Notes: a model not told the origin generated them from the sequence alone. 64,000 nt of DNA from MHLP01 sp043736515 (GCA_043736515.1 JAYTCK010000021.1:4246-68245); one strand, 5' to 3'; positions 16,880-23,787 are shown, numbered from the stretch's first letter. Numbers and translations are program-made.

Positions 16880-16910
16880 ATTTATGATTTTATAGGATTT
16901 TCATTCTTGA

Positions 16911-18563
16911 TTACATCTTAGTTGGTGCGGGGATGCCAAGCAACCCTAAACCTTGTTTCAGAATACACGAGGTCATTTCTACGAGTGCGAGCTTGTATGG
17001 CTCGTCCGGAGCACCGTCGAGTACAATCGTATTGCCGTAAAACCCATTAAACTCTCGCGCGAGCTCAATTAAGTAGGTCGCCACATAGTGCGGCTGGCGT
17101 TCAGCTTGGGCGCGAAGCACGATCTCGGGGAATCGTAGGATGTGCTTATGGAGTGAGGGGACTTCTGTATGCACCATTGTAGAGACATCACTTTTCTTGC
17201 CCTCCCCCTTTGCGAGAAGCGATCGTGTACGAGCATATGTGTACTGAAGGTACGGCCCGGAATCCCCCTCGAAAGAGAGCGATTGCTCAAAATCAAAAAT
17301 AATATCTTTGCCGGAAGCCTGGCGCAGAATTGAATATTTTATTGCACCAATTGCAACTTGCTCCGCGATCGTATTTTTTTCCTCGTCGGAAAACTTACTC
17401 TCGGCAATTTTTGCACATGCTTTTACTTTCGTTTCCTCAATGAGCGACTCTGCGGTGATGACATCTCCTGTGCGTGACGACATCTTACCAGTAGGTAGCC
17501 TCAGCATTCCGTGGGAATAGTGCTCCGTCTTCGCTCTCAAGTCTGGCAAAACTTTACTCATTGCATCAAGGAGAACCTTGAAGTAGTCGTTAATTTCATT
17601 TCCTGTAATGATGATTGAAATGTCGTAGGAAAATTTATCATATTTGATTTTTGCAAAACCAAGCTCTTTTGCTTCATATGTGGGTAGTCCTTCTTTATTG
17701 ATGAATACACGAGTATGCAATCCTTTTGACTCATCACCCTTATAGACCACAGCACCATCGCTTTTTTCAAAAATATCTGGGCGCTGCAGAACAAGCTCCT
17801 TACCAAAGCCCCCCGTCTCACTTTCAAAAAAATACTCATCGAATTGGGTTCCGAGGCGCTTATAGATTTTCTCAAAATATTCGAGACTTTCTTTCCGTCC
17901 CGCATCATAGAGTGCGTTGATTGCCTCATCCGAACGCACATAGATTTTTTTATTTAATTCGGAAATTTCCGTTTTTGCCTCATCGCTCGCACGTGCCCCT
18001 GCCGCATATGCCTGTGCCCACGAAAGTTCCGGGTTATGCGATTTTCCCCACATCGCCTTCGCCACATGAAGTCCCACATCGCCCTGATAACAGGCGCGTT
18101 TTGTTTCAGCGCCCGAGACTTCAATGAGACGAGATATGGACTCGCCAATAGTGTTCGCCATCAGGTGGCCGATATGAAATTCCTTAAACGGATTAGGGTC
18201 GGTGTATTCGACAATAACTTTTTTGCCATTAAGGGTATCGTTCGCACCGAATTGTTCGCCCAGAGCGAGTGCGGCATCGAGCGCCTGTGCAAAATAGTCT
18301 TTTGAAAGGGTAAAATTAATGAATCCGGGACCGGCAATTTCAATTGCGGCAATATTGGGATCGTTGACTGCGTTCAATTTCGCCACAATTTCCTCTGCCA
18401 GCTGCCGAGGATTTTTGCCCGCTTTTTTCGCTCCAGCCATAGCGACATTGGTCGCCCAATCTCCATGGCTTAAATCAGCGGGGTGTTCCAAAAGAACAGG
18501 AATGTCGTTTATTCCCAGTCCCCCCAAAATATTTACCAAATACTGCTTCAACGCTGTGTCCAT
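16911..18563 (-). CDS. argS: Arginyl-tRNA synthetase
   Basis: 550 residues from the ATG at 18563 (MDTALKQYLV); an in-frame ATG eight codons upstream (18587) gives an unlikely extension and was not used. Class I signatures are present: DPNPFKEFHIGHLMAN (HIGH) near residue 120 and the degenerate KMSKS position as LPTGKMSSRTGD. The N-terminal Add1 tRNA D-loop-binding domain and the C-terminal DALR anticodon domain (SGPYLQYTYARTRSL onward) are both there. It charges tRNA-Arg. It is followed by two tiny membrane protein genes and separated from the upstream tmk by a hairpin. Confidence 0.96.
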   Translation of the reverse strand: MDTALKQYLVNILGGLGINDIPVLLEHPADLSHGDWATNVAMAGAKKAGKNPRQLAEEIVAKLNAVNDPNIAAIEIAGPGFINFTLSKDYFAQALDAALALGEQFGANDTLNGKKVIVEYTDPNPFKEFHIGHLMANTIGESISRLIEVSGAETKRACYQGDVGLHVAKAMWGKSHNPELSWAQAYAAGARASDEAKTEISELNKKIYVRSDEAINALYDAGRKESLEYFEKIYKRLGTQFDEYFFESETGGFGKELVLQRPDIFEKSDGAVVYKGDESKGLHTRVFINKEGLPTYEAKELGFAKIKYDKFSYDISIIITGNEINDYFKVLLDAMSKVLPDLRAKTEHYSHGMLRLPTGKMSSRTGDVITAESLIEETKVKACAKIAESKFSDEEKNTIAEQVAIGAIKYSILRQASGKDIIFDFEQSLSFEGDSGPYLQYTYARTRSLLAKGEGKKSDVSTMVHTEVPSLHKHILRFPEIVLRAQAERQPHYVATYLIELAREFNGFYGNTIVLDGAPDEPYKLALVEMTSCILKQGLGLLGIPAPTKM

Positions 18564-18591
18564 AGAGAGATAGTAACATAGGCGCAAAAAG

Positions 18592-18622
18592 AAAAAAGCC
18601 CGGATCTATGACCCTGGCTTCT
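18592..18622 (-). terminator. Probable terminator between tmk and argS
   Basis: An imperfect stem, AAGCC/GGCTT (18596-18600 and 18616-18620) with a GG/CC inner pair, is followed on the minus strand by a run of five to six Ts. It starts four bases after the tmk stop. Confidence 0.6.
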
Positions 18623-18626
18623 TTGG

Positions 18627-19313
18627 TTATACAATTCCTTTTTCTTTGAGATATGCGTAGATCTCTTCGTGGATGACTTCTTTTGGTCGAAGCGTCTGAC
18701 TGTCCGCCATGCAGTTAATCACTTTCCATCCCTCGCGAGTTGCCACTTCGAGATATGCACCTGAAGCCTTTTGCAAATGACTGAGATCGGCCTCGTGAAT
18801 ATCACGCTTTTTACCCTGGGTGTATTCTCGTGCAGCTTTTTTGTCCACGAGCATCTGCCCAACTTCAGGGGGCACATACAAGAGGACGTTCGCATCAGGA
18901 CGCGGCAATTCAAATATGCCGTACTCAAGCTCTTTCAGCCATTCAATGCATTCCGCACGTTCTGTAGGATCATCGATCTTCCCTGCCTGATGACCCATGT
19001 TAGAAGAAACATAACGGTTGCTCACAATGATGGCACCTTCTTGGAGCGACTTCCGCATGTCGAAGGAAGCATCGTAACGATCAAGCGCATAAAAGAGCGA
19101 TGCTTTCTTGGCTCCAATTGTTTCAAGCGGTCCGTATTCCCCGCGCAAATATCTTTCCACAAAATATGCTGAAGGGTTTTTATATCGTGGAAAATCAGCA
19201 AGCGATGCGTTTCTGCCTTCTCTCGCCAGTCGCTCAATGAGCATCCCCGCATGAGTGGCTTTTCCTGAGCCATCAGTGCCGTCAATTACCACAAGTTTGC
19301 CGAGTGTGTTCAT
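18627..19313 (-). CDS. tmk: Thymidylate kinase
   Basis: 228 residues. The P-loop is DGTDGSGKAT (residues 11-20), with ADFPRYKNPSAYFVERYLRGEYGP and LDRYDAS plus NRYVSSNMGHQ supplying the dTMP-binding and DR(Y) motifs. It phosphorylates dTMP to dTDP. The lid region (KKAAREYTQGKKRDIHE) is longer and more charged than in E. coli Tmk. It forms a nucleotide-metabolism cluster with the downstream-oriented P-loop kinase and dCMP deaminase genes on the same strand. Confidence 0.93.
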   Translation of the reverse strand: MNTLGKLVVIDGTDGSGKATHAGMLIERLAREGRNASLADFPRYKNPSAYFVERYLRGEYGPLETIGAKKASLFYALDRYDASFDMRKSLQEGAIIVSNRYVSSNMGHQAGKIDDPTERAECIEWLKELEYGIFELPRPDANVLLYVPPEVGQMLVDKKAAREYTQGKKRDIHEADLSHLQKASGAYLEVATREGWKVINCMADSQTLRPKEVIHEEIYAYLKEKGIV

Positions 19314-19348
19314 ATTATTACCCTAAAGATCTTGTACTATTAACATTC

Positions 19349-19370
19349 TCGCACGGAGAGAGCCGTGCGA
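19349..19370. other. Perfect 8-bp hairpin between the P-loop kinase gene and tmk
   Basis: TCGCACGG (19349-19356) and CCGTGCGA (19363-19370) form a perfect stem with a 6-nt loop. The T-run is on the plus strand (CGAATTTTTT), although the flanking genes are both minus-strand. It could be a structured 3' end or the terminator of an unseen plus-strand transcript. Confidence 0.45.
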
Positions 19371-19381
19371 CGAATTTTTTA

Positions 19382-19939
19382 CTACTCTCCGTACTTTTTG
19401 ACGATTGCGTCAAGCGCAGCTTGGAGCTCAGGAAGACTCCCCGAGTTATCAATCACATCAGCGGCAAAAGCTTCCAGCTGTGTAATGCCGCGCTCTGCTT
19501 CGCGTTGATGATCTCTTTCAAATTCTTCAAATGTCTTCGTCGCATCGTCGGCCTTTTCCCCGCGCTTCACCATGCGTTCGTACCGTGTGCGCATGGGGGC
19601 GCTAATATAGCAGAGTTTAAAATCAGGTAATTCCCGCAAATACTTCACATCTTCAAGTCTTCTCACCCCGTCGATCACAATAAGATTTGCGGTGGCGCCA
19701 CGCGCATCTTCAAACATGATCTTTGCGAGCAGATCTTCACCAAATTCTTTACGCAACGATGAAGAGAGGCGCTGCAGTGTGTCGCGATCAGTAGCAAGGT
19801 GGAGGCGCCCTACAATATCAAAAAGGGGCGTTGAGAAACGAAAGGTTTCCGCAGCAAACTTTTCTCGGAGATAGTCCGCACAGGTACCCTTTCCCGCGGC
19901 AATTTCTCCAGCAAAACCTAAAATTATTTTTTTTGGCAT
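19382..19939 (-). CDS. P-loop kinase-like protein (dephospho-CoA/dNMP kinase-like)
   Basis: 185 residues from the ATG at 19939 (MPKKIILGFAGE). A longer in-frame extension overlaps the dCMP deaminase gene and is rejected. Walker A is GEIAAGKGT, then a DTLQRLSSSLRKEFGEDLL helix, VIDGVRRLED and the acceptor-side RYERMVKRG. It is the shorter paralogue of the protein at 14372-15127. It lies between dCMP deaminase and tmk, so a role in deoxynucleotide phosphorylation is plausible; dephospho-CoA kinase activity is the main alternative. Confidence 0.75.
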   Translation of the reverse strand: MPKKIILGFAGEIAAGKGTCADYLREKFAAETFRFSTPLFDIVGRLHLATDRDTLQRLSSSLRKEFGEDLLAKIMFEDARGATANLIVIDGVRRLEDVKYLRELPDFKLCYISAPMRTRYERMVKRGEKADDATKTFEEFERDHQREAERGITQLEAFAADVIDNSGSLPELQAALDAIVKKYGE

Positions 19940-19949
19940 TATGTAAAAA

Positions 19950-20468
19950 TTATTCGTCTTCGTCATCCGACATATTTGCATATATTTCCACCTCTTTTGA
20001 AAGTAATTCGAATTCCACTCCCGCATCACGGAGCACTTCCTTGCTCCGTGCAGCCGCATGATAATCTTTCTTTGCAACCACGCGAATGATACCCGCATTA
20101 ACGATGAGTTTTGCGCAGGTGTAACAAGGAGTCATGTGTGCATATAATGTCGCACCCTCAAGTGCGGCACCGATACGCGCAGCCTGAGCGATTACATTTT
20201 GCTCCGCATGTGTCGTTCGTACGCAATGTTGCGTCTTCGTCCCGTCTGCGTGGGTCACCGTATGGAGCTCATGTGCAAGATCGTCGCATGACGGAAGCCC
20301 GGCCGGAGCACCGACATATCCCGTCGCAAGTATGCGCTTGTCGCGCACCGCGACACAACCGCTGCGTCCCCTATCGCACGTTGCACGAGTTCCCACGACC
20401 TCGGCGATCTGCATGAAATATTCATCCCATGTGGGGCGCTTATAGGGAGTATTTTCTTCCGTCTTCAT
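19950..20468 (-). CDS. dCMP deaminase-family zinc enzyme
   Basis: 172 residues from the ATG at 20468 (MKTEENTPYK). Zinc-dependent cytidine/deoxycytidylate deaminase motifs are intact: HAEQNVIAQAA (H and catalytic E) and TPCYTCAK (the PCxxC ligands), with SGCVAVRDKRILATGYVGAP upstream. A second Cys/His site typical of ComEB/dCMP deaminases (SCDD...CVRTTHAE) is visible. It converts dCMP to dUMP, feeding dTMP synthesis, which fits its place next to tmk. It ends in an acidic tail (MSDDEDE). Confidence 0.92.
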   Translation of the reverse strand: MKTEENTPYKRPTWDEYFMQIAEVVGTRATCDRGRSGCVAVRDKRILATGYVGAPAGLPSCDDLAHELHTVTHADGTKTQHCVRTTHAEQNVIAQAARIGAALEGATLYAHMTPCYTCAKLIVNAGIIRVVAKKDYHAAARSKEVLRDAGVEFELLSKEVEIYANMSDDEDE

Positions 20469-20532
20469 TTGGTCAGTATAGCAAACAAAACGCACTCCTC
20501 GTCTGTTGACAAACCACACACCTCAACTGTTA

Positions 20533-20560
20533 TTGACCGAATACGTAGCTGGTGTATCCT
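20533..20560 (+). promoter_or_regulatory. Sigma-70-type promoter for the 42-residue small gene
   Basis: TTGACC (20533-20538), a 16-nt spacer and TATCCT (20555-20560) lie 33 bp before the ATG at 20594. An alternative -35, TTGACA, occurs at 20506-20511 but lacks a good -10. Confidence 0.6.
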
Positions 20561-20593
20561 AAAAGGAGGTGTTTTCCTGCTTAAGGAGTTCCC

Positions 20594-20722
20594 ATGAAAA
20601 CGTTTTTCGCAATCCTGTTTGGTGCCGCTCTTGCCGTATTCTTCCTCGCCCCAAAAGCCTTTCCCGTGATCGAGAAAAAGCGCCCCCAAAAGCCCTCCCT
20701 AAAAATCGTTTCTTCCAAATAA
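20594..20722 (+). CDS. 42-residue small membrane or secreted peptide
   Basis: The gene encodes 42 residues: MKTFFAILFGAALAVFFLAP, then KAFPVIEKKRPQKPSLKIVSSK. A lysine followed by a hydrophobic stretch (residues 4-19) is either a signal peptide or a single membrane anchor; the rest is short and basic. It has a canonical RBS (AAGGAG, 5-6 nt before the ATG), a promoter just upstream and its own terminator, which together make it a convincing real gene despite its size. No family recognised. Confidence 0.7.
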   Translation: MKTFFAILFGAALAVFFLAPKAFPVIEKKRPQKPSLKIVSSK

Positions 20723-20732
20723 GCAGAAACAA

Positions 20733-20759
20733 AAACAGACCCCCGCGGTCTGTTTTTTT
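20733..20759 (+). terminator. Terminator after the 42-residue gene
   Basis: ACAGACC and GGTCTGT form the stem around a CCCGC loop, followed by TTTTTT. It differs from the next terminator (21067-21091) by only one base in the loop, and the flanking A-rich bases also match, implying duplication of the terminator. Confidence 0.9.
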
Positions 20760-20828
20760 CTATCATCATCTAGCCAACCCGGAGAAATAAGGTACTATTA
20801 CTGAGAGACACCACAAAAAGGAATGAGC

Positions 20829-21059
20829 GTGAACAAACAAAAGATTCTCGAGACCATTGCAGAAGCAATCGACAGACTTGAGGCAGAAGGTGAGCACCTT
20901 GTCGCCGATATGGATCTCCGTTCCATATCGAATGAACAAATCAGTACAGAGGTCCACCTCCAAAACGGAGAATTTGTGTACTTTCGTTTCTCTACACGTG
21001 CATATATCGACCACCAGAACGAAGGACAAAAAAGAGTCTCGGAATTGTATCGAGACTGA
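20829..21059 (+). CDS. 76-residue acidic soluble protein, unknown
   Basis: Not recognised. I prefer the GTG start at 20829 because AAAGGA lies 6 nt upstream; the ATG at 20823 is only one base from that RBS and would add two residues. The N-terminal half is predicted helical (KILETIAEAIDRLEAEGEHLVADMDLRSIS); the C-terminal half has alternating strand-like segments (STEVHLQNGEFVYFRFSTRAYI). No membrane segment, no Cys. It is monocistronic, with its own terminator. It sits in a string of small plus-strand genes of unknown role. Confidence 0.65.
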   Translation: MNKQKILETIAEAIDRLEAEGEHLVADMDLRSISNEQISTEVHLQNGEFVYFRFSTRAYIDHQNEGQKRVSELYRD

Positions 21060-21066
21060 AACAAAA

Positions 21067-21091
21067 ACAGACCCCCACGGTCTGTTTTTTT
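21067..21091 (+). terminator. Terminator after the 76-residue gene
   Basis: ACAGACC (21067-21073) and GGTCTGT (21079-21085) are followed by TTTTTT. It is nearly identical to the terminator at 20733-20759. Confidence 0.9.
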
Positions 21092-21110
21092 AATTTTGCG
21101 TCTTTCTTAA

Positions 21111-21182
21111 GATGCGCATCATTCTGATGATACTCATCCAGGATGCCCTCTTCGAAGTTGGGCATCCGTTCAGACTTATAGC
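21111..21182 (-). repeat. Structured intergenic repeat, copy B
   Basis: Second copy of the repeat at 7881-7956, in the opposite orientation. Reading the minus strand, it begins 11 nt after the rplK stop with GCTATAAGTCTGAACGGA. Next comes hairpin GGATGCCC/GGGCATCC (21141-21148 and 21160-21167; its loop contains the palindrome CTTCGAAG), then CTGGATG, then hairpin ATCAT-CAGA-ATGAT (21118-21131) with an outer GATG/CATC pair. The outer AAACGGAT-type stem seen in copy A is not formed here. Confidence 0.65.
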
Positions 21183-21192
21183 GCGCCAAAAA

Positions 21193-21618
21193 TTAATCTT
21201 TTACTTTGATGCCCATGGAACGTGCGGTCCCTTCAATAGTCTTCATCGCAGCTTCGATCGATGCAGCATTCAAATCAGGCATCTTCTTCTCCGCAATCTG
21301 GCGAATCTGATCCTTGGTGATCGCATCCATCTTTTGTGTTCCGGGCTTGTTTGCGCCTTTGTCCTTTCCAAGTGCCTTGAGAATAAGGCGTGGAACGGGA
21401 GATACTTTAGTGACGAACGTATAACTACGATCATCGTATACTGAAATTTCAACAGGGATAATGTCGCCCATCATTGACGCTGTCGCGGCATTGAATTTTG
21501 TGACGAAATCACCAATGTTGATACCGGCTTGGCCGAGAGCAGGACCTACAGGAGGTGCTGGTGTCGCCTTCCCTCCAGGAATCTGCAATTTTACTTTTTT
21601 AACAACTTGTTTAGCCAT
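21193..21618 (-). CDS. rplK: 50S ribosomal protein L11
   Basis: 141 residues, the usual length. PAPPVGPALGQAGINIGDF (residues 18-36) is the proline-rich signature, and the C-terminal 23S-rRNA-binding domain (KDQIRQIAEKKMPDLNA...AMKTIEGTARSMGI) is complete. L11 forms the GTPase-associated centre. Unlike the standard secE-nusG-rplK-rplA order, a Nudix gene and a plus-strand mini-gene lie between nusG and rplK, and no rplA follows; repeat copy B follows instead. A CATCCC/GGGATG hairpin (21677-21706) lies in the rplK upstream region. Confidence 0.97.
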   Translation of the reverse strand: MAKQVVKKVKLQIPGGKATPAPPVGPALGQAGINIGDFVTKFNAATASMMGDIIPVEISVYDDRSYTFVTKVSPVPRLILKALGKDKGANKPGTQKMDAITKDQIRQIAEKKMPDLNAASIEAAMKTIEGTARSMGIKVKD

Positions 21619-21786
21619 TGTAGTTTGAATTAGAGAGTAGAATCAAGAAAATGCACAATACTGGAAAGAGAAGCCGCATCCCTTAGACGCGCATTCCAAT
21701 GGGATGATACTACTGAAAATCTGCCTTTTTTGCAAGGAAACGAATGTGGGGTAGACTACAAATAGAATACTGTCTGGGGAGTAAGC

Positions 21787-21891
21787 ATGCACGCTATTTT
21801 TCTTGTGATCATTTATGGAAACGGGATATTCTTCATTCTTTTGCTCCTGGGAATGCTCGGTGAATTCGTTTACCAGCGCTTGAAATCCTAA
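21787..21891 (+). CDS. 34-residue single-helix membrane peptide
   Basis: A tiny gene encoding MHAIFLVIIYGNGIFFILLLL followed by a short polar end (GMLGEFVYQRLKS). Nearly all of it is hydrophobic, so it should insert in the membrane as one helix. Support for expression is a GGGGAG RBS 5 nt before the ATG, a TAGAAT-like -10 element upstream (around 21762) and an independent terminator 14 nt after the stop. No family recognised. Confidence 0.6.
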   Translation: MHAIFLVIIYGNGIFFILLLLGMLGEFVYQRLKS

Positions 21892-21904
21892 TACTGAAGC
21901 AAAA

Positions 21905-21927
21905 AACACCCGAGTGGGTGTTTTTCT
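21905..21927. terminator. Bidirectional terminator between the mini-gene and the Nudix gene
   Basis: AACACCC (21905-21911) and GGGTGTT (21916-21922) with a GAGT loop; T-runs follow on both strands. It serves the plus-strand mini-gene and the convergent minus-strand Nudix gene. Confidence 0.85.
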
Positions 21928-21954
21928 TTTGGTCATTATGTTTTGCGCAAATGA

Positions 21955-22395
21955 TCACTTGTGCCGCTTTGGATCAAATAGAGCAGCAAATTGTACAACA
22001 CTTGGAAAAGCGTTAAGCTCTTTTGCTTCGAGGGGAGCGACAAAGCGTACTGCGATGCATTCGTCCGACGGCGTAAAATTGAGATCGCTCACTTTGGTTT
22101 CGTAAAGCACGTTCACCATCCAATAACCGGTGACATTACAAAAAGTCGTGAAATATGAGGGGTTATGTTCCACATTTAACACCTCAAGTCCCATTTCTTC
22201 TTTGATCTCACGAATGATCGTTGCGTGCGGGTCTTCCCCGTGGCCAATACCGCCACCAGGAAGCTCCCATCTACCATCAGCTTCTTGAGTGATGAGAAAT
22301 TTCGTTCGCGACTCATCGAGTATGAGCGCCTTTGCGCTAACACGATAGAAACTCGGAGGAATTTCTTTGGGTAATAGGTTTGTCCCATGAGGCAT
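21955..22395 (-). CDS. Nudix hydrolase
   Basis: 146 residues. The Nudix box is complete, GxxxxxExxxxxxxREIKEEMG, spanning GGGIGHGEDPHATII and REIKEEMGLEV (about residues 47-71). The N-terminal strand KFLITQEADGRWELPGG is typical. It hydrolyses a nucleoside diphosphate linked to another moiety; the substrate (for example oxidised dNTP or NDP-sugar) cannot be told. It starts 19 nt downstream of nusG and probably belongs to the secE-nusG transcription unit. Confidence 0.9.
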   Translation of the reverse strand: MPHGTNLLPKEIPPSFYRVSAKALILDESRTKFLITQEADGRWELPGGGIGHGEDPHATIIREIKEEMGLEVLNVEHNPSYFTTFCNVTGYWMVNVLYETKVSDLNFTPSDECIAVRFVAPLEAKELNAFPSVVQFAALFDPKRHK

Positions 22396-22413
22396 AAAGT
22401 TTAAAGATGTGGA

Positions 22414-22974
22414 TTAGATTTTCTTGATTTGGAGGAAGTCCAGCTCTACGGGAGTCTCACGTCCAAACATCGGGACCATGACTTTTACCCGCCCGCGGTC
22501 TTCGTCCACCTCACCAACACGACCTTCAAGTTCTTTGAACGGGCCGTCGGTAATGATGACGGACTCCCCTACAGCAAGATCGATAGTATGTTTAAGCGTC
22601 TTTGAGCCCATGCGGCCAAAGAGTGCATCAATTTCTTTTTGATCGAGAGGCACAGGAACAACACCCGCTCCGACGAAGCCCGTCACGCGAGGTGTATTGC
22701 GCACGACATACCATGAGTCGGGATCGTACACCATGTTCACCAGTACATATCCGGGATATACCTCCTCTTCAACTTCGACGCGCTTGCCGCCCTTCATTTT
22801 GATTTTCTTTTCTTTGGGGACGACGACTTCAAAAATTTTATCTTCCATCCCAAGTGACTCGATGCGCTGCTTTAAATTCCGAACAACCGCATTCTCGTAT
22901 CCGGAATAGGTGTGAATCGCATACCACTGACGTGTCGGAGGAACTCCTTGTTGTGTTTCTGTTTTTTCTTCCAT
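22414..22974 (-). CDS. nusG: Transcription termination/antitermination factor NusG
   Basis: 186 residues. The N-terminal NGN domain is clear (WYAIHTYSGYENAVVRNLKQRIES, residues 17-40; VYPGYVLVNMVYDPDSWYVVRNTPRVTGFVG) and the C-terminal KOW domain follows (ITDGPFKELEGRVGEVDEDRGRVKVMV). NusG binds RNA polymerase, increases elongation and couples it to Rho or the ribosome. It starts 6 nt after secE, as in most bacteria. The N-terminal ~14 residues are a variable polar extension. Confidence 0.97.
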   Translation of the reverse strand: MEEKTETQQGVPPTRQWYAIHTYSGYENAVVRNLKQRIESLGMEDKIFEVVVPKEKKIKMKGGKRVEVEEEVYPGYVLVNMVYDPDSWYVVRNTPRVTGFVGAGVVPVPLDQKEIDALFGRMGSKTLKHTIDLAVGESVIITDGPFKELEGRVGEVDEDRGRVKVMVPMFGRETPVELDFLQIKKI

Positions 22975-22980
22975 ATTGGT

Positions 22981-23157
22981 TTAGATGAAGCGTTTAAGCA
23001 CTTGCGCGAGACCAAAATCAAGAATTCCCAAAAAGATTCCGGTTGCGATGGAGATAGCAACAACAATGATCGTGTAGTTGATCGTCTGTTTCTTTGTTGG
23101 CCAGCTCACATGTCGTAGTTCTGCTTTTGTGTCGCGTAAGTAATCGATGAATTGCAT
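22981..23157 (-). CDS. secE: Preprotein translocase subunit SecE
   Basis: 58 residues, the short single-helix bacterial form. It begins MQFIDYLRDTKAELRHVSWP, where the amphipathic helix and the conserved K-A-E-L...V-x-W-P motif are diagnostic. A transmembrane helix follows (about 27-50, TIIVVAISIATGIFLGILDF). SecE clamps SecY in the membrane. The call is strengthened by nusG directly downstream. The AGGAGG RBS (23173-23178) is 15 nt from the ATG, longer than usual. A promoter and a leader terminator precede it. Confidence 0.95.
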   Translation of the reverse strand: MQFIDYLRDTKAELRHVSWPTKKQTINYTIIVVAISIATGIFLGILDFGLAQVLKRFI

Positions 23158-23181
23158 AAAAATGAATTAATTCCTCCTAAG

Positions 23182-23200
23182 AAAAAAACCCCCGCGGGTT
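23182..23200 (-). terminator. Terminator-like hairpin in the secE-nusG leader
   Basis: On the minus strand AACCC-GCGG-GGGTT is followed by seven Ts and then directly by the secE RBS. It lies downstream of the promoter at 23216-23244, so it is inside the leader RNA, where a terminator would act as an attenuator. Confidence 0.6.
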
Positions 23201-23215
23201 CTTATTGATAAAGCC

Positions 23216-23244
23216 AGTATATACCTCTTGCCCTCGAAAGTCAA
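23216..23244 (-). promoter_or_regulatory. Strong sigma-70-type promoter for secE-nusG
   Basis: On the minus strand TTGACT (23244-23239), a 17-nt spacer and TATACT (23221-23216). The predicted start is near 23209, giving a ~50-nt leader. Confidence 0.75.
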
Positions 23245-23265
23245 GCTACAATAACCCAAAGAAAA

Positions 23266-23285
23266 AGGCCCCGAAAGTGGGGCCT
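23266..23285 (-). terminator. Terminator after the 160-residue gene
   Basis: AGGCCCC (23266-23272) and GGGGCCT (23279-23285); on the minus strand the stem is followed by TTTTC. It ends the transcript of the two GC-rich hypothetical genes just before the secE promoter. Confidence 0.85.
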
Positions 23286-23304
23286 CTAAAACGAAGAACG
23301 AAAA

Positions 23305-23787
23305 TCAGTGACCGCGGCGCGAGCTGGGACGACGATCCCGTTTTGGATTGAGTCGGTCGTAGCGCTCTACCCCATCGAGGACCAAGTCTGCCCAATCTGC
23401 AAGGTAATCGAGGTGTTCCTTGGGGAGACGATCGAAATCGAGCTTCCCAAACAGCACGCACGAAGGAAGGAACTGTGGCCTCTCTCCTTTTTGAATTTCA
23501 TGTGCACGGCGTGCGCACTCGCCATCTACCCAGTTCGAGACCGGAATAACCCGGATGACGCGCCGGCCGATATCACGCCGAAAGTACGCCTGTACCTCGA
23601 AGAAAACACTGTCGTTCGCTTCGCGGTCCACCACGTAGATACCGGGGATACCTTCCCGAGCGCGCCAGAGGCGACTGTCGGCGACATCTTCCAAAACAAC
23701 GGGGGTACGGACGCCGGACGAATCCTGCCCCCGTCCATTCACGCGTCCATTCAAACTGACGAGTCTCACATGTTGAGCTTGTTGCAT
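23305..23787 (-). CDS. Hypothetical protein, 160 residues, GC-rich
   Basis: Not recognised. I chose this frame over the overlapping plus-strand ORF because it has an RBS (AGGAG, 8 nt before the ATG), a terminator 20 nt past its stop and protein-like composition. The sequence is soluble, rich in Arg and Asp, with strands in the first half (GIYVVDREANDSVFFEVQAYF, RRVIRVIPVSNWV) and a helical stretch near the end (KEHLDYLADWADLVLDGVERYD), then a basic tail (RDRRPSSRRGH). No membrane segment. It is preceded at 55 nt by the 290-residue gene; both are more GC-rich than the flanking genes. Confidence 0.6.
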   Translation of the reverse strand: MQQAQHVRLVSLNGRVNGRGQDSSGVRTPVVLEDVADSRLWRAREGIPGIYVVDREANDSVFFEVQAYFRRDIGRRVIRVIPVSNWVDGECARRAHEIQKGERPQFLPSCVLFGKLDFDRLPKEHLDYLADWADLVLDGVERYDRLNPKRDRRPSSRRGH

